NCBI GenBank assembly: GCA_040220135.1
Contig: JAVJTT010000024.1
Span: forward strand, 1-64,000
Reading direction: 5' to 3'
Length of the DNA: 64,000 nucleotides
Source: CAJXMH01 sp040220135
GTDB lineage: Bacteria > Bacteroidota > Bacteroidia > Flavobacteriales_E > Vicingaceae
The first letter of the stretch is position 1. Each line of letters starts with the position of its first letter. A program made the position numbers and the translations under genes. This document shows, one piece after another, positions 42,862 through 51,817 of the stretch. The notes below the pieces were generated by a model. It was not told the DNA's origin. It saw only the letters and a program-made list of their open reading frames with translations, and did not search any database.

Positions 42862-43506
42862 TTACATTTTTAACATAACCTCTAGGTTAACATCGTCTTT
42901 AATCACTACGTCTTTTGCCGGGTGAGAAAAAGCAACATCATAAGCTTTACGGTCAATGGTTAATTTACCACTCGCCGTTCTTTCCTCTAAATTAACTTTA
43001 ACATCTTCAACAACTTCTTCATGGGTAACACCTCGAATGGTAAGGTCGCCCGTAATGCTGTTATTTTCTACATCATGTGATTTTATGGTAAAACTAGCAG
43101 ATGGAAACTCATTTACCGCAAAAAAGTCATCAGACGAAAGGTGTTCGATCAACTTTTCTTTCGACTTTCCTTCTTCGGGATTGTAGTTCTCATCAGTAGC
43201 TTGCATGCTGCTTACATCGGCTGTAAATTGACCACCAGTAATTTTATCGCCAGCTAGTTCTAAATTGCCTTCGGTAATTTCAACAGTACCTTCGTGGGTA
43301 TAAACACCAATAACGGAGCCAGACCACATTACCTTACTCTCATTGGGTATAATATTAAACTCTTTTGATTCCATTACTTCTTCTTTCTTGGGTGCTTTCT
43401 CAGCTTGGTCAGAAGTTTCTTTAGTTTCTTTTTGTGGGTTGCCGCCACAAGCAATTAAACTTGCCGTTAAAACAAGTCCTGAAAATAGTTTCGTTGCATT
43501 ATTCAT
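42862..43506 (-). CDS. YceI family lipoprotein
   Basis: This 214-residue protein starts at Met 43506 and has a lipobox (SLIAC), then an acidic linker rich in Lys/Glu and a YceI lipocalin-like domain (about 55-214): KVMWSGSVIG, TVEITEGNLEL, SITGDLTIRGVTHE and VAFSHPAKDVVIKDDVNLEV. YceI proteins bind isoprenoid-like lipids in the periplasm. The frame extends 18 codons upstream, but those residues are not needed. Confidence 0.85.
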   Translation of the reverse strand: MNNATKLFSGLVLTASLIACGGNPQKETKETSDQAEKAPKKEEVMESKEFNIIPNESKVMWSGSVIGVYTHEGTVEITEGNLELAGDKITGGQFTADVSSMQATDENYNPEEGKSKEKLIEHLSSDDFFAVNEFPSASFTIKSHDVENNSITGDLTIRGVTHEEVVEDVKVNLEERTASGKLTIDRKAYDVAFSHPAKDVVIKDDVNLEVMLKM

Positions 43507-43592
43507 ATCAATGTGTTTTAGGATTTGTGCAAAGGTGAGAAAAAATACATGTATATACATATATTTGATAAAAAATTAATGTTCCCCTAGGT

Positions 43593-44120
43593 TTAGAATA
43601 AATTTTCTCTTTGGTTAAACTCTTTTATTGTCTGATTCAGCCCTTTGTAATCAGTTAAGTTGGCATCGCGTTTAAGGTGATCTAAAATGGCCAAGCTTCT
43701 TCTGGCTCTGATGTCGGCACTTTTGATTTTGCCTACTATATGCAGCAAACTTCTTTGTTTGCCGGGGCTTAGGGCTTCAAAAAATTCTTGGGCTTCAGGG
43801 TCTAATTCTAAGCAAGCAGCAAATTCTTCAGCTACTGGCATGCCATATTTACTCTCGTCCTTCTCAATTGTTACCTTTATTTCTTGCCCAACTTCCAACT
43901 GCAAGTTTTTGCGTAATTTCTTATCGGCCAAAATGTAATAGCCTTCCGGCGAAGGCATTAAAGCGCAGTACTTTTTAAAAGTGTCAAAGGTGCAAATGAT
44001 CCGTCGATCTTTACCGTCAATAAATTGCTCAGCAAGCTCGTCGGGAACATAAAAACGGTAATCATAGACTTTTGAACCAGTGCTACCTAAGCGAACTTTA
44101 ATTTGAACCTTATTTGACAT
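43593..44120 (-). CDS. DUF1905 and YdeI/OmpD-associated family protein
   Basis: This 175-residue cytosolic protein has an N-terminal DUF1905-like beta domain (about 10-85: KKYCALMPSPEGYYILADKK-type pattern and VGQEIKVTIEKD) and a C-terminal helical YdeI/OmdA-like domain (about 100-170: EAQEFFEALSPGKQRSLLHI). The domain is linked to bacteriocin protection in some annotations, but its function is unclear. Confidence 0.7.
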   Translation of the reverse strand: MSNKVQIKVRLGSTGSKVYDYRFYVPDELAEQFIDGKDRRIICTFDTFKKYCALMPSPEGYYILADKKLRKNLQLEVGQEIKVTIEKDESKYGMPVAEEFAACLELDPEAQEFFEALSPGKQRSLLHIVGKIKSADIRARRSLAILDHLKRDANLTDYKGLNQTIKEFNQRENLF

Positions 44121-44160
44121 CCTGAGTTTCGATTATTTATATAAATTTATCTTCTTCACT

Positions 44161-44168
44161 CAAAGGTA
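44161..44168 (-). promoter_or_regulatory. -7 element (TACCTTTG)
   Basis: Perfect TAnnTTTG on the minus strand, 40 bp upstream of the DUF1905 gene start. The divergent DUF2461 gene begins at 44197. Confidence 0.42.
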
Positions 44169-44196
44169 TTAAATACATAATCCTAAACCCTCTTCC

Positions 44197-44883
44197 ATGA
44201 GCATCATTACTTCAAACACCTTTAACTTTTTGAAAAACCTTAAGAAGAACAACAATAGAGAGTGGTTTAATGAAAACAAGAAAGCCTATCAAACTTCGCA
44301 TGAAGAAATGATTGAATTAGGGGAGGAGCTGCTGAAAGGCTTGCAGGGCTTTGATGAAATTGAGACCCTAAGCGGCAAAAAAAGTCTGTTTAGGATTTAC
44401 AGAGATGTGCGCTTTTCAAAGAACAAAGCCCCCTACAAAACCAACCGAAGTGGGTCTTTTCGTCGGGCCGGCGCAGATCGAAGAGGAGGGTACTATTTTA
44501 GCATCGAACCAGGGAACTCGCTAATCGGCGGTGGCTTTTACGGTCCTTCTTCCGAAGATCTAAAACACCTAAGGAATCAAATCGATGCCGATGCAGAACC
44601 TTTGCGAACGGTTTTAAATCAAAAGCAATTTAAAAGCTATTATGGCAACTTGCAGGGTGAGACTTTAAAAACGGCTCCACGAGGATTTGAGGTAGATAAC
44701 CCAAATATCGACTTGCTTCGCTTTAAAAACTTTTATGTGATACATCAATTTAGTGACCAAGAGGTCATGGCGGATGACTTTCCCAAAAAGGTGCTAGAAG
44801 GTTTCAAAATAATACAGCCCTTCTTTGAGGCCATGACCTTATATTTAACCACAGATCTAAATGGGGAATCAATCCTCGATTAA
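44197..44883 (+). CDS. DUF2461 family protein
   Basis: This 228-residue cytosolic protein shows the DUF2461/TIGR02453 pattern: FNFLKNLKKNNNREWFNENK at the start, IYRDVRFSKNKAPYKTN and GGYYFSIEPGNSLIGGGFY in the middle. The family is common and its function is unknown. It stands 40 bp before the paa operon in the same direction but probably has its own message, as a -7 box lies in between. Confidence 0.8.
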   Translation: MSIITSNTFNFLKNLKKNNNREWFNENKKAYQTSHEEMIELGEELLKGLQGFDEIETLSGKKSLFRIYRDVRFSKNKAPYKTNRSGSFRRAGADRRGGYYFSIEPGNSLIGGGFYGPSSEDLKHLRNQIDADAEPLRTVLNQKQFKSYYGNLQGETLKTAPRGFEVDNPNIDLLRFKNFYVIHQFSDQEVMADDFPKKVLEGFKIIQPFFEAMTLYLTTDLNGESILD

Positions 44884-44898
44884 AGCGCAAGCTTTGTT

Positions 44899-44906
44899 TA
44901 AATTTG
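44899..44906 (+). promoter_or_regulatory. -7 element (TAAATTTG) for the paaE-A-B-C-D operon
   Basis: Perfect TAnnTTTG match, 17 bp before the paaE start. No good -33 TTTG is present at the usual spacing. Confidence 0.42.
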
Positions 44907-44923
44907 TAATCTAATTTTTCTAC

Positions 44924-46000
44924 ATGGCGCAACAATTCTTTCCTTTAAAAATAAAAGAACTTCACAAAACCACTGAAGATTGTACGGTGGTAAGTTTTGA
45001 AGTAAGTGACGAGCTTAAGGAGCAATTTAATTACCAGCAAGGGCAGCATTTAACCTTGAAAGCAGTGGTAAACGGAGAAGAGCTACGTCGTTCTTATTCG
45101 CTTTGTTCTAGTCCCTTAGATGGGGAGTGGAAGGTAGCGGTAAAGAAGATCGTCGACGGTCGCTTTTCTACTTTCGTTAATGATACCTTGAAAGAAGGTG
45201 ATACCCTGGAGGTAATGCCACCAAACGGCCGATTTTTTTGTGAGATCGATAAGCTTAAAGCAAAGCATTATGTGGCTTTTGCCGCCGGAAGTGGAATTAC
45301 GCCCATTCATTCGATTATAAAAACCCATTTGCAGGAAGAACCCAATGCACAATTCACCCTCTTTTACCTCAATAGAAATGTACAGTCTATCATACTGCGC
45401 GAAGAAATAGAAGGGTTGAAGAATAAGTTTCTAGGGCGTTTTGAATTGCACCATTTCCTAACTGCAGAAGAAAGAGATGCGCCACTTTTTAATGGCCGTT
45501 TTACGGAAGAAAAGTTGGATAAGATTTCACAAAGTCTGATTGATTTAGAAAACGTTGACGAGGTATTTATTTGTGGCCCAATGGCGATGACCATGATGAT
45601 CAAGGAATTCCTAGCTGAGAAAGGAATGGCAAAAGATCATGTGCATTTTGAACTGTTTGGCACTCCCGGAGATGAGAAGAAAAAGAAGAAAGCACCCAAA
45701 GTCGCGAACAATGCAGATGCCAGTTCGGTTTCTATCATAAACAACGGAACCAAAACGACCTTTGAAATGCCCCAAGGTGGCGACAGTTTTATTCTTGACG
45801 CAGCCTTACAAAATAACGCAGATCTTCCTTTCGCTTGCAAAGGTGGGGTTTGTTGTACCTGCCGAGCCAAATTAATTGAAGGCGAAGTAGACATGGAAGT
45901 AAATTACGCTTTAGAAGAAGATGAGGTTGAAGCCGGTTACATTTTAACTTGTCAATCCATCCCAAAAAGCAAAAATATTTTAGTAGATTTCGATAGCTAA
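44924..46000 (+). CDS. paaE: Phenylacetyl-CoA epoxidase reductase subunit PaaE
   Basis: This 358-residue protein has an FAD-binding domain (RRSYSLCSSP near residue 64), an NAD-binding domain (AAGSGITPIHSII near 125, CGPMAMTMM near 217) and a C-terminal plant-type 2Fe-2S ferredoxin domain with CKGGVCCTC (C-x4-C-x2-C, near residue 305) and a later Cys (LTCQSI). It passes electrons from NADPH to the di-iron centre of PaaA. The order E-A-B-C-D differs from the E. coli A-B-C-D-E order. A Lys-rich linker (about 246-255) joins the domains. Confidence 0.93.
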   Translation: MAQQFFPLKIKELHKTTEDCTVVSFEVSDELKEQFNYQQGQHLTLKAVVNGEELRRSYSLCSSPLDGEWKVAVKKIVDGRFSTFVNDTLKEGDTLEVMPPNGRFFCEIDKLKAKHYVAFAAGSGITPIHSIIKTHLQEEPNAQFTLFYLNRNVQSIILREEIEGLKNKFLGRFELHHFLTAEERDAPLFNGRFTEEKLDKISQSLIDLENVDEVFICGPMAMTMMIKEFLAEKGMAKDHVHFELFGTPGDEKKKKKAPKVANNADASSVSIINNGTKTTFEMPQGGDSFILDAALQNNADLPFACKGGVCCTCRAKLIEGEVDMEVNYALEEDEVEAGYILTCQSIPKSKNILVDFDS

Positions 46001-46012
46001 TACACAGATATT

Positions 46013-46966
46013 ATGGACACTAAGACAAAGAATTTAGAAGAAGAATTTCAGGCGAGAATCGATCGCGGAGAAAATATTGAAGCGAAAGATTGGATGCCAG
46101 AGAAGTACCGTAAAACTCACATCCGACAGATTTCCCAACACGCTCACTCCGAGGTGGTAGGAATGCTTCCGGAAGGAAATTGGATAAGTCGAGCACCTTC
46201 TCTAAGAAGAAAAGTGGCTTTATTAGCCAAAGTACAAGATGAAGCCGGTCACGGTTTGTATTTGTATAGCGCAGCAGAAACTTTAGGCATCAGCCGAGAT
46301 GAATTGGTTGAGCAATTGTTAGACGGGTCCGCAAAGTATTCTAGCATTTTTAATTATCCAACGCTAACTTGGGCCGATATGGGCGCTGTAGGTTGGTTGG
46401 TTGATGGTGCAGCCATCATCAATCAGGTTATGCTGACCAAAACATCATACGGCCCTTATGCAAGAGCCATGGTGAGGATTTGTAAAGAAGAAAGTTTTCA
46501 CCAACGGCAGGGTTATGAAATTATGCTAGCCTTGGCTAATGGCTCAGAAGCACAAAAGCAGATGGCTCAAGATGCCTTGAATCGTTTTTGGTGGCCTTCC
46601 TTAATGATGTTTGGTCCGAGAGATGAGGATTCTCCGAACACGGAACAATCGATGAAGTGGAAGATCAAGAAAAAGACCAACGATGAATTAAGACAGCAGT
46701 TTGTCGATCAAACCGTGCCTCAAGCTGATATTTTAGGGCTTAGCATTCCAGATCCTGATTTAAAGTGGAACGAAGAAAGAGGACATTATGACTTTGGTGA
46801 AATTGATTGGGATGAATTTTGGGATGTGGTAAAAGGAAATGGACCTTGCAACCGCAAACGCATGGAAGATAGAAATAAGGCTTGGGACAATGGAGAGTGG
46901 GTGCGAGAAGCAGCCAATGCTCATGCTAAGAAACAAGCTGATAAAAAAGTGAGCAAAACTGCTTAA
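46013..46966 (+). CDS. paaA: 1,2-phenylacetyl-CoA epoxidase subunit PaaA (catalytic)
   Basis: This 317-residue ferritin-like protein has the PaaA opening (ARIDRGENIEAKDWMPEKYR) and the di-iron ligand pattern AKVQDEAGHGLYLYSAAETL (E-x2-H), then EESFHQRQGYE for the second pair. It adds one O atom to the ring of phenylacetyl-CoA to form the 1,2-epoxide, together with PaaC. It lies 12 bp after paaE. Confidence 0.95.
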   Translation: MDTKTKNLEEEFQARIDRGENIEAKDWMPEKYRKTHIRQISQHAHSEVVGMLPEGNWISRAPSLRRKVALLAKVQDEAGHGLYLYSAAETLGISRDELVEQLLDGSAKYSSIFNYPTLTWADMGAVGWLVDGAAIINQVMLTKTSYGPYARAMVRICKEESFHQRQGYEIMLALANGSEAQKQMAQDALNRFWWPSLMMFGPRDEDSPNTEQSMKWKIKKKTNDELRQQFVDQTVPQADILGLSIPDPDLKWNEERGHYDFGEIDWDEFWDVVKGNGPCNRKRMEDRNKAWDNGEWVREAANAHAKKQADKKVSKTA

Positions 46967-46984
46967 ACCATAAATAACCAAACT

Positions 46985-47269
46985 ATGAATAAAGATTGGC
47001 CCATTTGGGAAATTTTCATCCGCAGTAAAAACGGGTTAGAACATCGTCATGCCGGTAGTTTGCATGCTGCCGATGAGGAAATGGCAATTCAAAATGCTAG
47101 AGACGTATACACTCGGCGTCAAGAAGGAGTAAGTGTTTGGGTGGTAGAATCGAAGCACATTACAGCCTCTAATCCAGAAAAATCGGGAGAGCTCTTTGAA
47201 CCTGCTAAAGACAAGGTTTACAGACACCCGACTTTTTACAATTTGCCTGACGAATTAAAGCATATGTAA
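46985..47269 (+). CDS. paaB: 1,2-phenylacetyl-CoA epoxidase subunit PaaB
   Basis: This 94-residue protein has the PaaB pattern WEIFIRSKNGLEHRHAGSLHA and DVYTRRQEGVSVWVVES. PaaB bridges the PaaA-PaaC complex. Its stop overlaps the paaC start (TAATG). Confidence 0.94.
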   Translation: MNKDWPIWEIFIRSKNGLEHRHAGSLHAADEEMAIQNARDVYTRRQEGVSVWVVESKHITASNPEKSGELFEPAKDKVYRHPTFYNLPDELKHM

Positions 47270-48024
47270 TGGAACAGAAAGCTTTATATGAATACTTATT
47301 ACTTTTAGGAGATAACTCCATGATCTTAGGTCAAAGATTGGGAGAGTTATGCGGTCATGGTCCGGAATTGGAAACGGATATTGCCTTAACCAATATTTCG
47401 CTCGACTTATTTGGTCAGGTAAGAAATTACTTTCAATATGCCTCAGAAGTTAAAGGCGAGGGTGCTACAGAAGACTCTATTGCCATGCTGCGGTTAGAGC
47501 ATGAATATAAAAATTCACTTTTAGTAGAGCAGCCGAATCGCGATTTTGCCTATACCATCTGTCGTCAGTTTTTATTTGATGCTTACCACCAACTGCTACT
47601 TAGAGAGTTGATGAACAGCAAGAATGATCAAATTTCAGCTATAGCACACAAATCAATCAAAGAAGTTGACTATCATTTCGATTTATCTTCCACTTGGGTC
47701 CAACGTCTTGGCGATGGCACGGAAGAAAGTCATGAGCGCATGAAAGAAGCTTTAGGGTTTTTGTGGCGATACAGCATGGAGCTTTTCGAACCTACCGAAG
47801 CCGAAACTCTAATGGCTGAAATGGGAGTTGGGCCTGATTTGGAAGAGTTAAAGCCGGTCTACCTCGAAAGGGTGAAAGAAGTGTTAGCCAAGTCAAACTT
47901 AGAGCTTCCTGAAAAAACCACCTTTCAGTATGGAGGAAAAAGCGGAAGACACACCGAATACATGGGCTATATTTTAGCTGAGTTTCAATACATGCAGAGA
48001 GCCTATCCAAACATGCAGTGGTAA
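47269..48024 (+). CDS. paaC: 1,2-phenylacetyl-CoA epoxidase subunit PaaC (structural)
   Basis: This 251-residue ferritin-like protein opens LYEYLLLLGDNSMILGQRLGEL and continues GHGPELETDIALTNISLDLFGQ, both typical of PaaC. It supports PaaA in the epoxidase complex and has lost the full set of iron ligands in the family. It abuts paaD with no gap. Confidence 0.93.
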   Translation: MEQKALYEYLLLLGDNSMILGQRLGELCGHGPELETDIALTNISLDLFGQVRNYFQYASEVKGEGATEDSIAMLRLEHEYKNSLLVEQPNRDFAYTICRQFLFDAYHQLLLRELMNSKNDQISAIAHKSIKEVDYHFDLSSTWVQRLGDGTEESHERMKEALGFLWRYSMELFEPTEAETLMAEMGVGPDLEELKPVYLERVKEVLAKSNLELPEKTTFQYGGKSGRHTEYMGYILAEFQYMQRAYPNMQW

Positions 48025-48513
48025 ATGGAAGTAGCTAGTCCGGAAATAGAAGAAATTCTACGGTCGGTGAGCGATCCTGAAATCCCTGTATTGTCCATTA
48101 TGGATATGGGAATAGTTAGAAAAGTGGAGCAAGATGGTGAAACTTATCGCATTGATATCACGCCAACTTATTCCGGTTGTCCGGCTATGGACACCATTAG
48201 CGATGACATTAAAGCGGCTTTTAAAGAGGAAGGCTTAAAAGCAGAAGTAAAATTGGTCTTAAGTCCGGCTTGGACCACCGATTGGATTACTGAGAGAGGC
48301 AAAGCCGCTTTGGAAAAGTATGGCATTGCTGCTCCTAGAGAAAGTTCAGTCGATAAAGCGGCTTTAACCGGAGAAAAGAATCAAATCAATTGTCCTCAAT
48401 GCGGTTCTAAAAACACTAAGATGGTCAGCCGTTTTGGTTCTACCGCTTGCAAGGCTCTTTTTCAGTGCAATGATTGCCAAGAGCCTTTTGATTATTTTAA
48501 GTGTTTGAAGTAA
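48025..48513 (+). CDS. paaD: Phenylacetate degradation protein PaaD (metal-cluster assembly factor)
   Basis: This 162-residue protein has an N-terminal MIP18/DUF59-type domain (VSDPEIPVLSIMDMGIVRKV, TPTYSGCPAMDTI) and a C-terminal zinc-ribbon-like end with CPQCGSKNT and QCNDCQEPFDYFKC. PaaD is thought to help assemble an iron-sulfur centre for the epoxidase. It is the last gene of the paaE-A-B-C-D block; a reverse-strand gene ends 19 bp downstream. Confidence 0.92.
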   Translation: MEVASPEIEEILRSVSDPEIPVLSIMDMGIVRKVEQDGETYRIDITPTYSGCPAMDTISDDIKAAFKEEGLKAEVKLVLSPAWTTDWITERGKAALEKYGIAAPRESSVDKAALTGEKNQINCPQCGSKNTKMVSRFGSTACKALFQCNDCQEPFDYFKCLK

Positions 48514-48532
48514 CATTAAAAAGTCAGGAAAC

Positions 48533-49927
48533 CTACATTTTTACAAAAATGTAAGTTTGTACTATATCTTCCTCGCTAATAATTTTCAAATAATATAAGC
48601 CTGCTTTCAGATCTCCTACACTGATAGCATTTTTACGAATTGAATTATTTTCAATGATTAGGATTCCATTTTGATCATAAATTTGAACTTTCTTTGCTCT
48701 CGCCTTCTCACTTGAGAAATATAGAATGTTCTTAGTCGGATTAGGAAAAACTTTAAATTGGCTAAGGGTAGGGTGTTTTCTTGATTCTAAACCGGTATTT
48801 AATTGATTTGAAATACTGTCTAGTTTAAGTGCAAAATATTGGCTATTAGTTTTACCAACTAAAAGCACACTATCACTAAAAGTCAAAACTTTTGATAGTT
48901 CTAACGTTGAGCCATTATGGAAAAAACCAACATTTAGTGAATTGTTTAACGTATCGTGTTTGCTTAAGATAATATCATTATTTCCTGTAGCTGCAGTATA
49001 AAAATGACCATCACTATACGAAATTGAGTTTCTTGTAGTTGTGTAGTTTGTATCATTATTACCTGAAAATGATAATGCTAATTCATTGTAAGTTGTATCA
49101 AACTTAATGAATGCTACATCATAGCTATTATTTTGATTCAAATACCTGGGGTGGTTTGCTATGGAATTTAAAAAAATGCTATTTGATACGAATTCAGCAG
49201 ACATAGCACCCATTATACTTGAATCTGAGCCAAACAAAGAGTAGGAAGACTTTATTTGAAAAGTTTTGTGTCGCTGAAGACTATCATTTAAAAAATGCAC
49301 ACTTAGCTGTTCAGTACTTGAAGAATCCGGTGAATTTGTAAATAGGTGATACTTGCCTGTATTAGGGGCTATAATATCATAAGTTGATATTTGACTTTGA
49401 CTAAAAAATGGATAAATAAAATCTATCTTACCACTTACAATATTTTGTTGTGCAACAAAGCAAGAATATACAGAATTGCTAAATTGTGGAGGTTCATAAC
49501 CTATATAGAGAATAAGGCTATCGTTTAGGAGTTTGCTTTTTTCTAATATTCCATCGCCTATATTTACTCCATTAAGAAACACAAAATTTGTGTCATATTC
49601 AAAGTCAAATAACGTATGATAATTTGGAGTGGGGTTAAAATAATAACTTATGTGGATACTGTTATTAGTGAGATGGATGTTTACGAATTCACCATTTCCA
49701 TTTATTATAGTATCAAAAACTAAATTCCCATCGTTACTTAAAATGCCAAAGTATGGCCTTGAATAACCTAAAGAGTCAATTTTGCCAACCAAGTAAAACT
49801 TATGATTAATCTTTATTGCATCATTTACTCTTACATCGTGTGACAAATTAGATTGATAAAAGAAATTCTGGGCATTAGAATATGTAAAAAATATCAAGGT
49901 AAACAATACGCTTATTAACGTTTTCAT
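48533..49927 (-). CDS. Secreted protein with T9SS type A sorting domain
   Basis: This 464-residue protein has a signal peptide ending near SNAQ. The C-terminal 75 residues match a Por secretion tail: FKVFPNPTKNILYFSS, VQIYDQNGILIIENN, VGDLKAGLYYLKII. The rest is beta-strand-rich and may be a propeller-like domain; no enzyme motif is visible. It should be exported by T9SS. It is the third gene of a reverse-strand, AT-rich trio inserted between paaD and paaG. Confidence 0.78.
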   Translation of the reverse strand: MKTLISVLFTLIFFTYSNAQNFFYQSNLSHDVRVNDAIKINHKFYLVGKIDSLGYSRPYFGILSNDGNLVFDTIINGNGEFVNIHLTNNSIHISYYFNPTPNYHTLFDFEYDTNFVFLNGVNIGDGILEKSKLLNDSLILYIGYEPPQFSNSVYSCFVAQQNIVSGKIDFIYPFFSQSQISTYDIIAPNTGKYHLFTNSPDSSSTEQLSVHFLNDSLQRHKTFQIKSSYSLFGSDSSIMGAMSAEFVSNSIFLNSIANHPRYLNQNNSYDVAFIKFDTTYNELALSFSGNNDTNYTTTRNSISYSDGHFYTAATGNNDIILSKHDTLNNSLNVGFFHNGSTLELSKVLTFSDSVLLVGKTNSQYFALKLDSISNQLNTGLESRKHPTLSQFKVFPNPTKNILYFSSEKARAKKVQIYDQNGILIIENNSIRKNAISVGDLKAGLYYLKIISEEDIVQTYIFVKM

Positions 49928-49930
49928 GTC

Positions 49931-50626
49931 TTATTGAAATTGGTACCCAATACAAAGTAGAGTAATTAGGTTGTCTAATTTAATCCTGTTCTGAAGCTGC
50001 TTTGTAGGAAATGACATATGAGCAATGGTTTGAGAGTGAAAAACATAGCCTTGTTTTAGTCTTATCGCAATTGAACTTTCCTCATTTTTGTTAATTAAGT
50101 AGGAGGCACTAAAGTAAGGCTCAAGGGCAAACTGTATGTTATTGTTTGGGCTCTCCGTAATCATCCTTATTTCTTCGTTACTTTGATTAAAGTAACCGCT
50201 GTTTACCTGATAGTTTCCCAAGAGATAAAGTACATGGTTCAAACTGAAGTCAAAAAAGAGGTTTTTTTTCTTATTCCTAAGTAGGTTGTATCGAGGTTCA
50301 AAATTGACGAACATTCCATCGATGGTGTTAATATGACCGGAACTACGGGGATTATCTAAGTTTGATTCTTTAAAATATAAAGAGTTTATAAAGTTTCCAA
50401 GTCCTAGTTCAATGAATAACTTTTCTTTGGATTTCGACTTAGGATAATCTAATTTTATTTGTACTGATAATGAAACTCTACTTGCAAATTGGAATCCAAC
50501 TTCTGTTGGAAGGGAAGACTCAAGTAGAACACTACTTATAGAAACGTTTGAATATATGGTCTTTTTCTGACCATTCGAAACGAAAGGAATAAATAGAATT
50601 AATAAAAGTAATCTTTCATACATCAT
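49931..50626 (-). CDS. Hypothetical outer-membrane-like protein
   Basis: This 231-residue protein has a signal peptide ending near VSNGQ and then alternating strands with an aromatic end (NLITLLCIGYQFQ), consistent with an outer-membrane beta-barrel. No family is recognised. It is 3 bp from the T9SS-sorted gene downstream and 23 bp from the lipoprotein gene upstream, so the three are likely one operon. Confidence 0.6.
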   Translation of the reverse strand: MMYERLLLLILFIPFVSNGQKKTIYSNVSISSVLLESSLPTEVGFQFASRVSLSVQIKLDYPKSKSKEKLFIELGLGNFINSLYFKESNLDNPRSSGHINTIDGMFVNFEPRYNLLRNKKKNLFFDFSLNHVLYLLGNYQVNSGYFNQSNEEIRMITESPNNNIQFALEPYFSASYLINKNEESSIAIRLKQGYVFHSQTIAHMSFPTKQLQNRIKLDNLITLLCIGYQFQ

Positions 50627-50649
50627 TCATTAGGTTATACAAGTTGGTA

Positions 50650-51756
50650 TTAAGACCATGCTATTGTTAAAGATGTTTGATTAATTCCACTCATACTACC
50701 TGACCCATATAATGTATTACACTTTACTCTTCTAGCAGCACCTCCCCAAAAAGTATGTCTAACTGTGCATCTTAACAGGGAACTATTGTTTTTTGATTCA
50801 CCAGGTAGTGTGCCTGCATTGTTACAATTCGAACCTGTATAATAGGTTGTAGTATTATATCCTGCAAATTTAGAATAAGGGTATCTGAACCATGATGACC
50901 AACTTGTTAGCCTTTTGTAGCTTACAACTTTCATTGCAAGGTGAGTGCCGGCTCCACTATACATTAAGCTTAATGTTAAGGCCATTTTTTTGTTTCCATC
51001 TGTAACATCTTTAGCATTTAGTCTATTGGTTCTACATTCATTTGCGCAGTTCAATCCAGAACCACCACCACCGCCCCCACCAGGAGGAGGAGGTGGCAAA
51101 ATAATAACAATTTTCCTGAAAGGTCCTGAAAGGCTCCCCATAGGCATATCATCATTATTTATATCTTCAACCGCTAAATCATAATTTGCTTCAGGTCCTA
51201 TAGCAAGATAACCGCTGTCTAAAGGAAAATAAATTGAGTCACCAAGACCATATGCGCCATCTTCGTTTAAAATAGTTCTCATGATGGGATCTCCAATATA
51301 CTGTGCATCAGGAGAAGATGCATAATCAAAGTCTTCTTGCTGTAGAATAGGTATCATATCTTCTGATACTTTCTTTCGAAGAGAATTATAATCGGAAAAG
51401 TTTTCTTCAAAATTTATAAGAGGTTGATCAGAATTATAACCTGCAACGAATAAACTATCGGCAAGTGTGTCTCCACTAAGATGACCATATTCAGCAAGGA
51501 AACTTTGGTCATAACTTTCTATTTCTGATTCTGCCCATGAAATGAAGTTTTGCATTTCTTCTATATTTTCAAAAAATAAGACCCCATTTTCGTCGACTGT
51601 CAATTCAGGACTATTATTTTTACTATTGATCTTTTTTTGTTTATTGGATTCACTTTCAATAGCTTCCCCAAAACTTTTCACTTCATTTTTGCTACAAGCT
51701 ATTGATAATAGTATTATTAAAAAATATAGTACTTTTCGATTAAATAAGTTTTCCAT
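50650..51756 (-). CDS. Lipoprotein with a poly-Pro/poly-Gly hinge
   Basis: This 368-residue protein has a lipobox (LLSIAC). The N-terminal part (about 45-215) is acidic. A hinge of five Pro and seven Gly (about residue 225-237) separates it from a basic, Cys-containing C-terminal domain (about 240-368; NCANECRTNR, MYSGAGTHLAMKVVSYKR, RCTVRHTFWGGAARRVKC). The C-terminal domain looks autonomous and could be a surface-exposed or effector-like domain. I do not recognise a family. Confidence 0.6.
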   Translation of the reverse strand: MENLFNRKVLYFLIILLSIACSKNEVKSFGEAIESESNKQKKINSKNNSPELTVDENGVLFFENIEEMQNFISWAESEIESYDQSFLAEYGHLSGDTLADSLFVAGYNSDQPLINFEENFSDYNSLRKKVSEDMIPILQQEDFDYASSPDAQYIGDPIMRTILNEDGAYGLGDSIYFPLDSGYLAIGPEANYDLAVEDINNDDMPMGSLSGPFRKIVIILPPPPPGGGGGGGSGLNCANECRTNRLNAKDVTDGNKKMALTLSLMYSGAGTHLAMKVVSYKRLTSWSSWFRYPYSKFAGYNTTTYYTGSNCNNAGTLPGESKNNSSLLRCTVRHTFWGGAARRVKCNTLYGSGSMSGINQTSLTIAWS

Positions 51757-51817
51757 TTCACTTTTTTTAATTGTTTATCTCAAATATAATATTTTTTTAA
51801 TAAAAATTAAAAAGACT

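Noticed and set aside
51050..51110. Simple-sequence contingency locus in the Pro/Gly hinge
   Set aside because: The GGA/CCA-like run encodes a hinge but is interrupted and in frame; there is no evidence of length variation from one sequence.
51542..51817. 92-residue N-terminal extension of PaaG
   Set aside because: This part of the open frame overlaps the divergent lipoprotein gene, is AT-rich, and would precede a complete crotonase fold; ATG 51818 gives the normal length.
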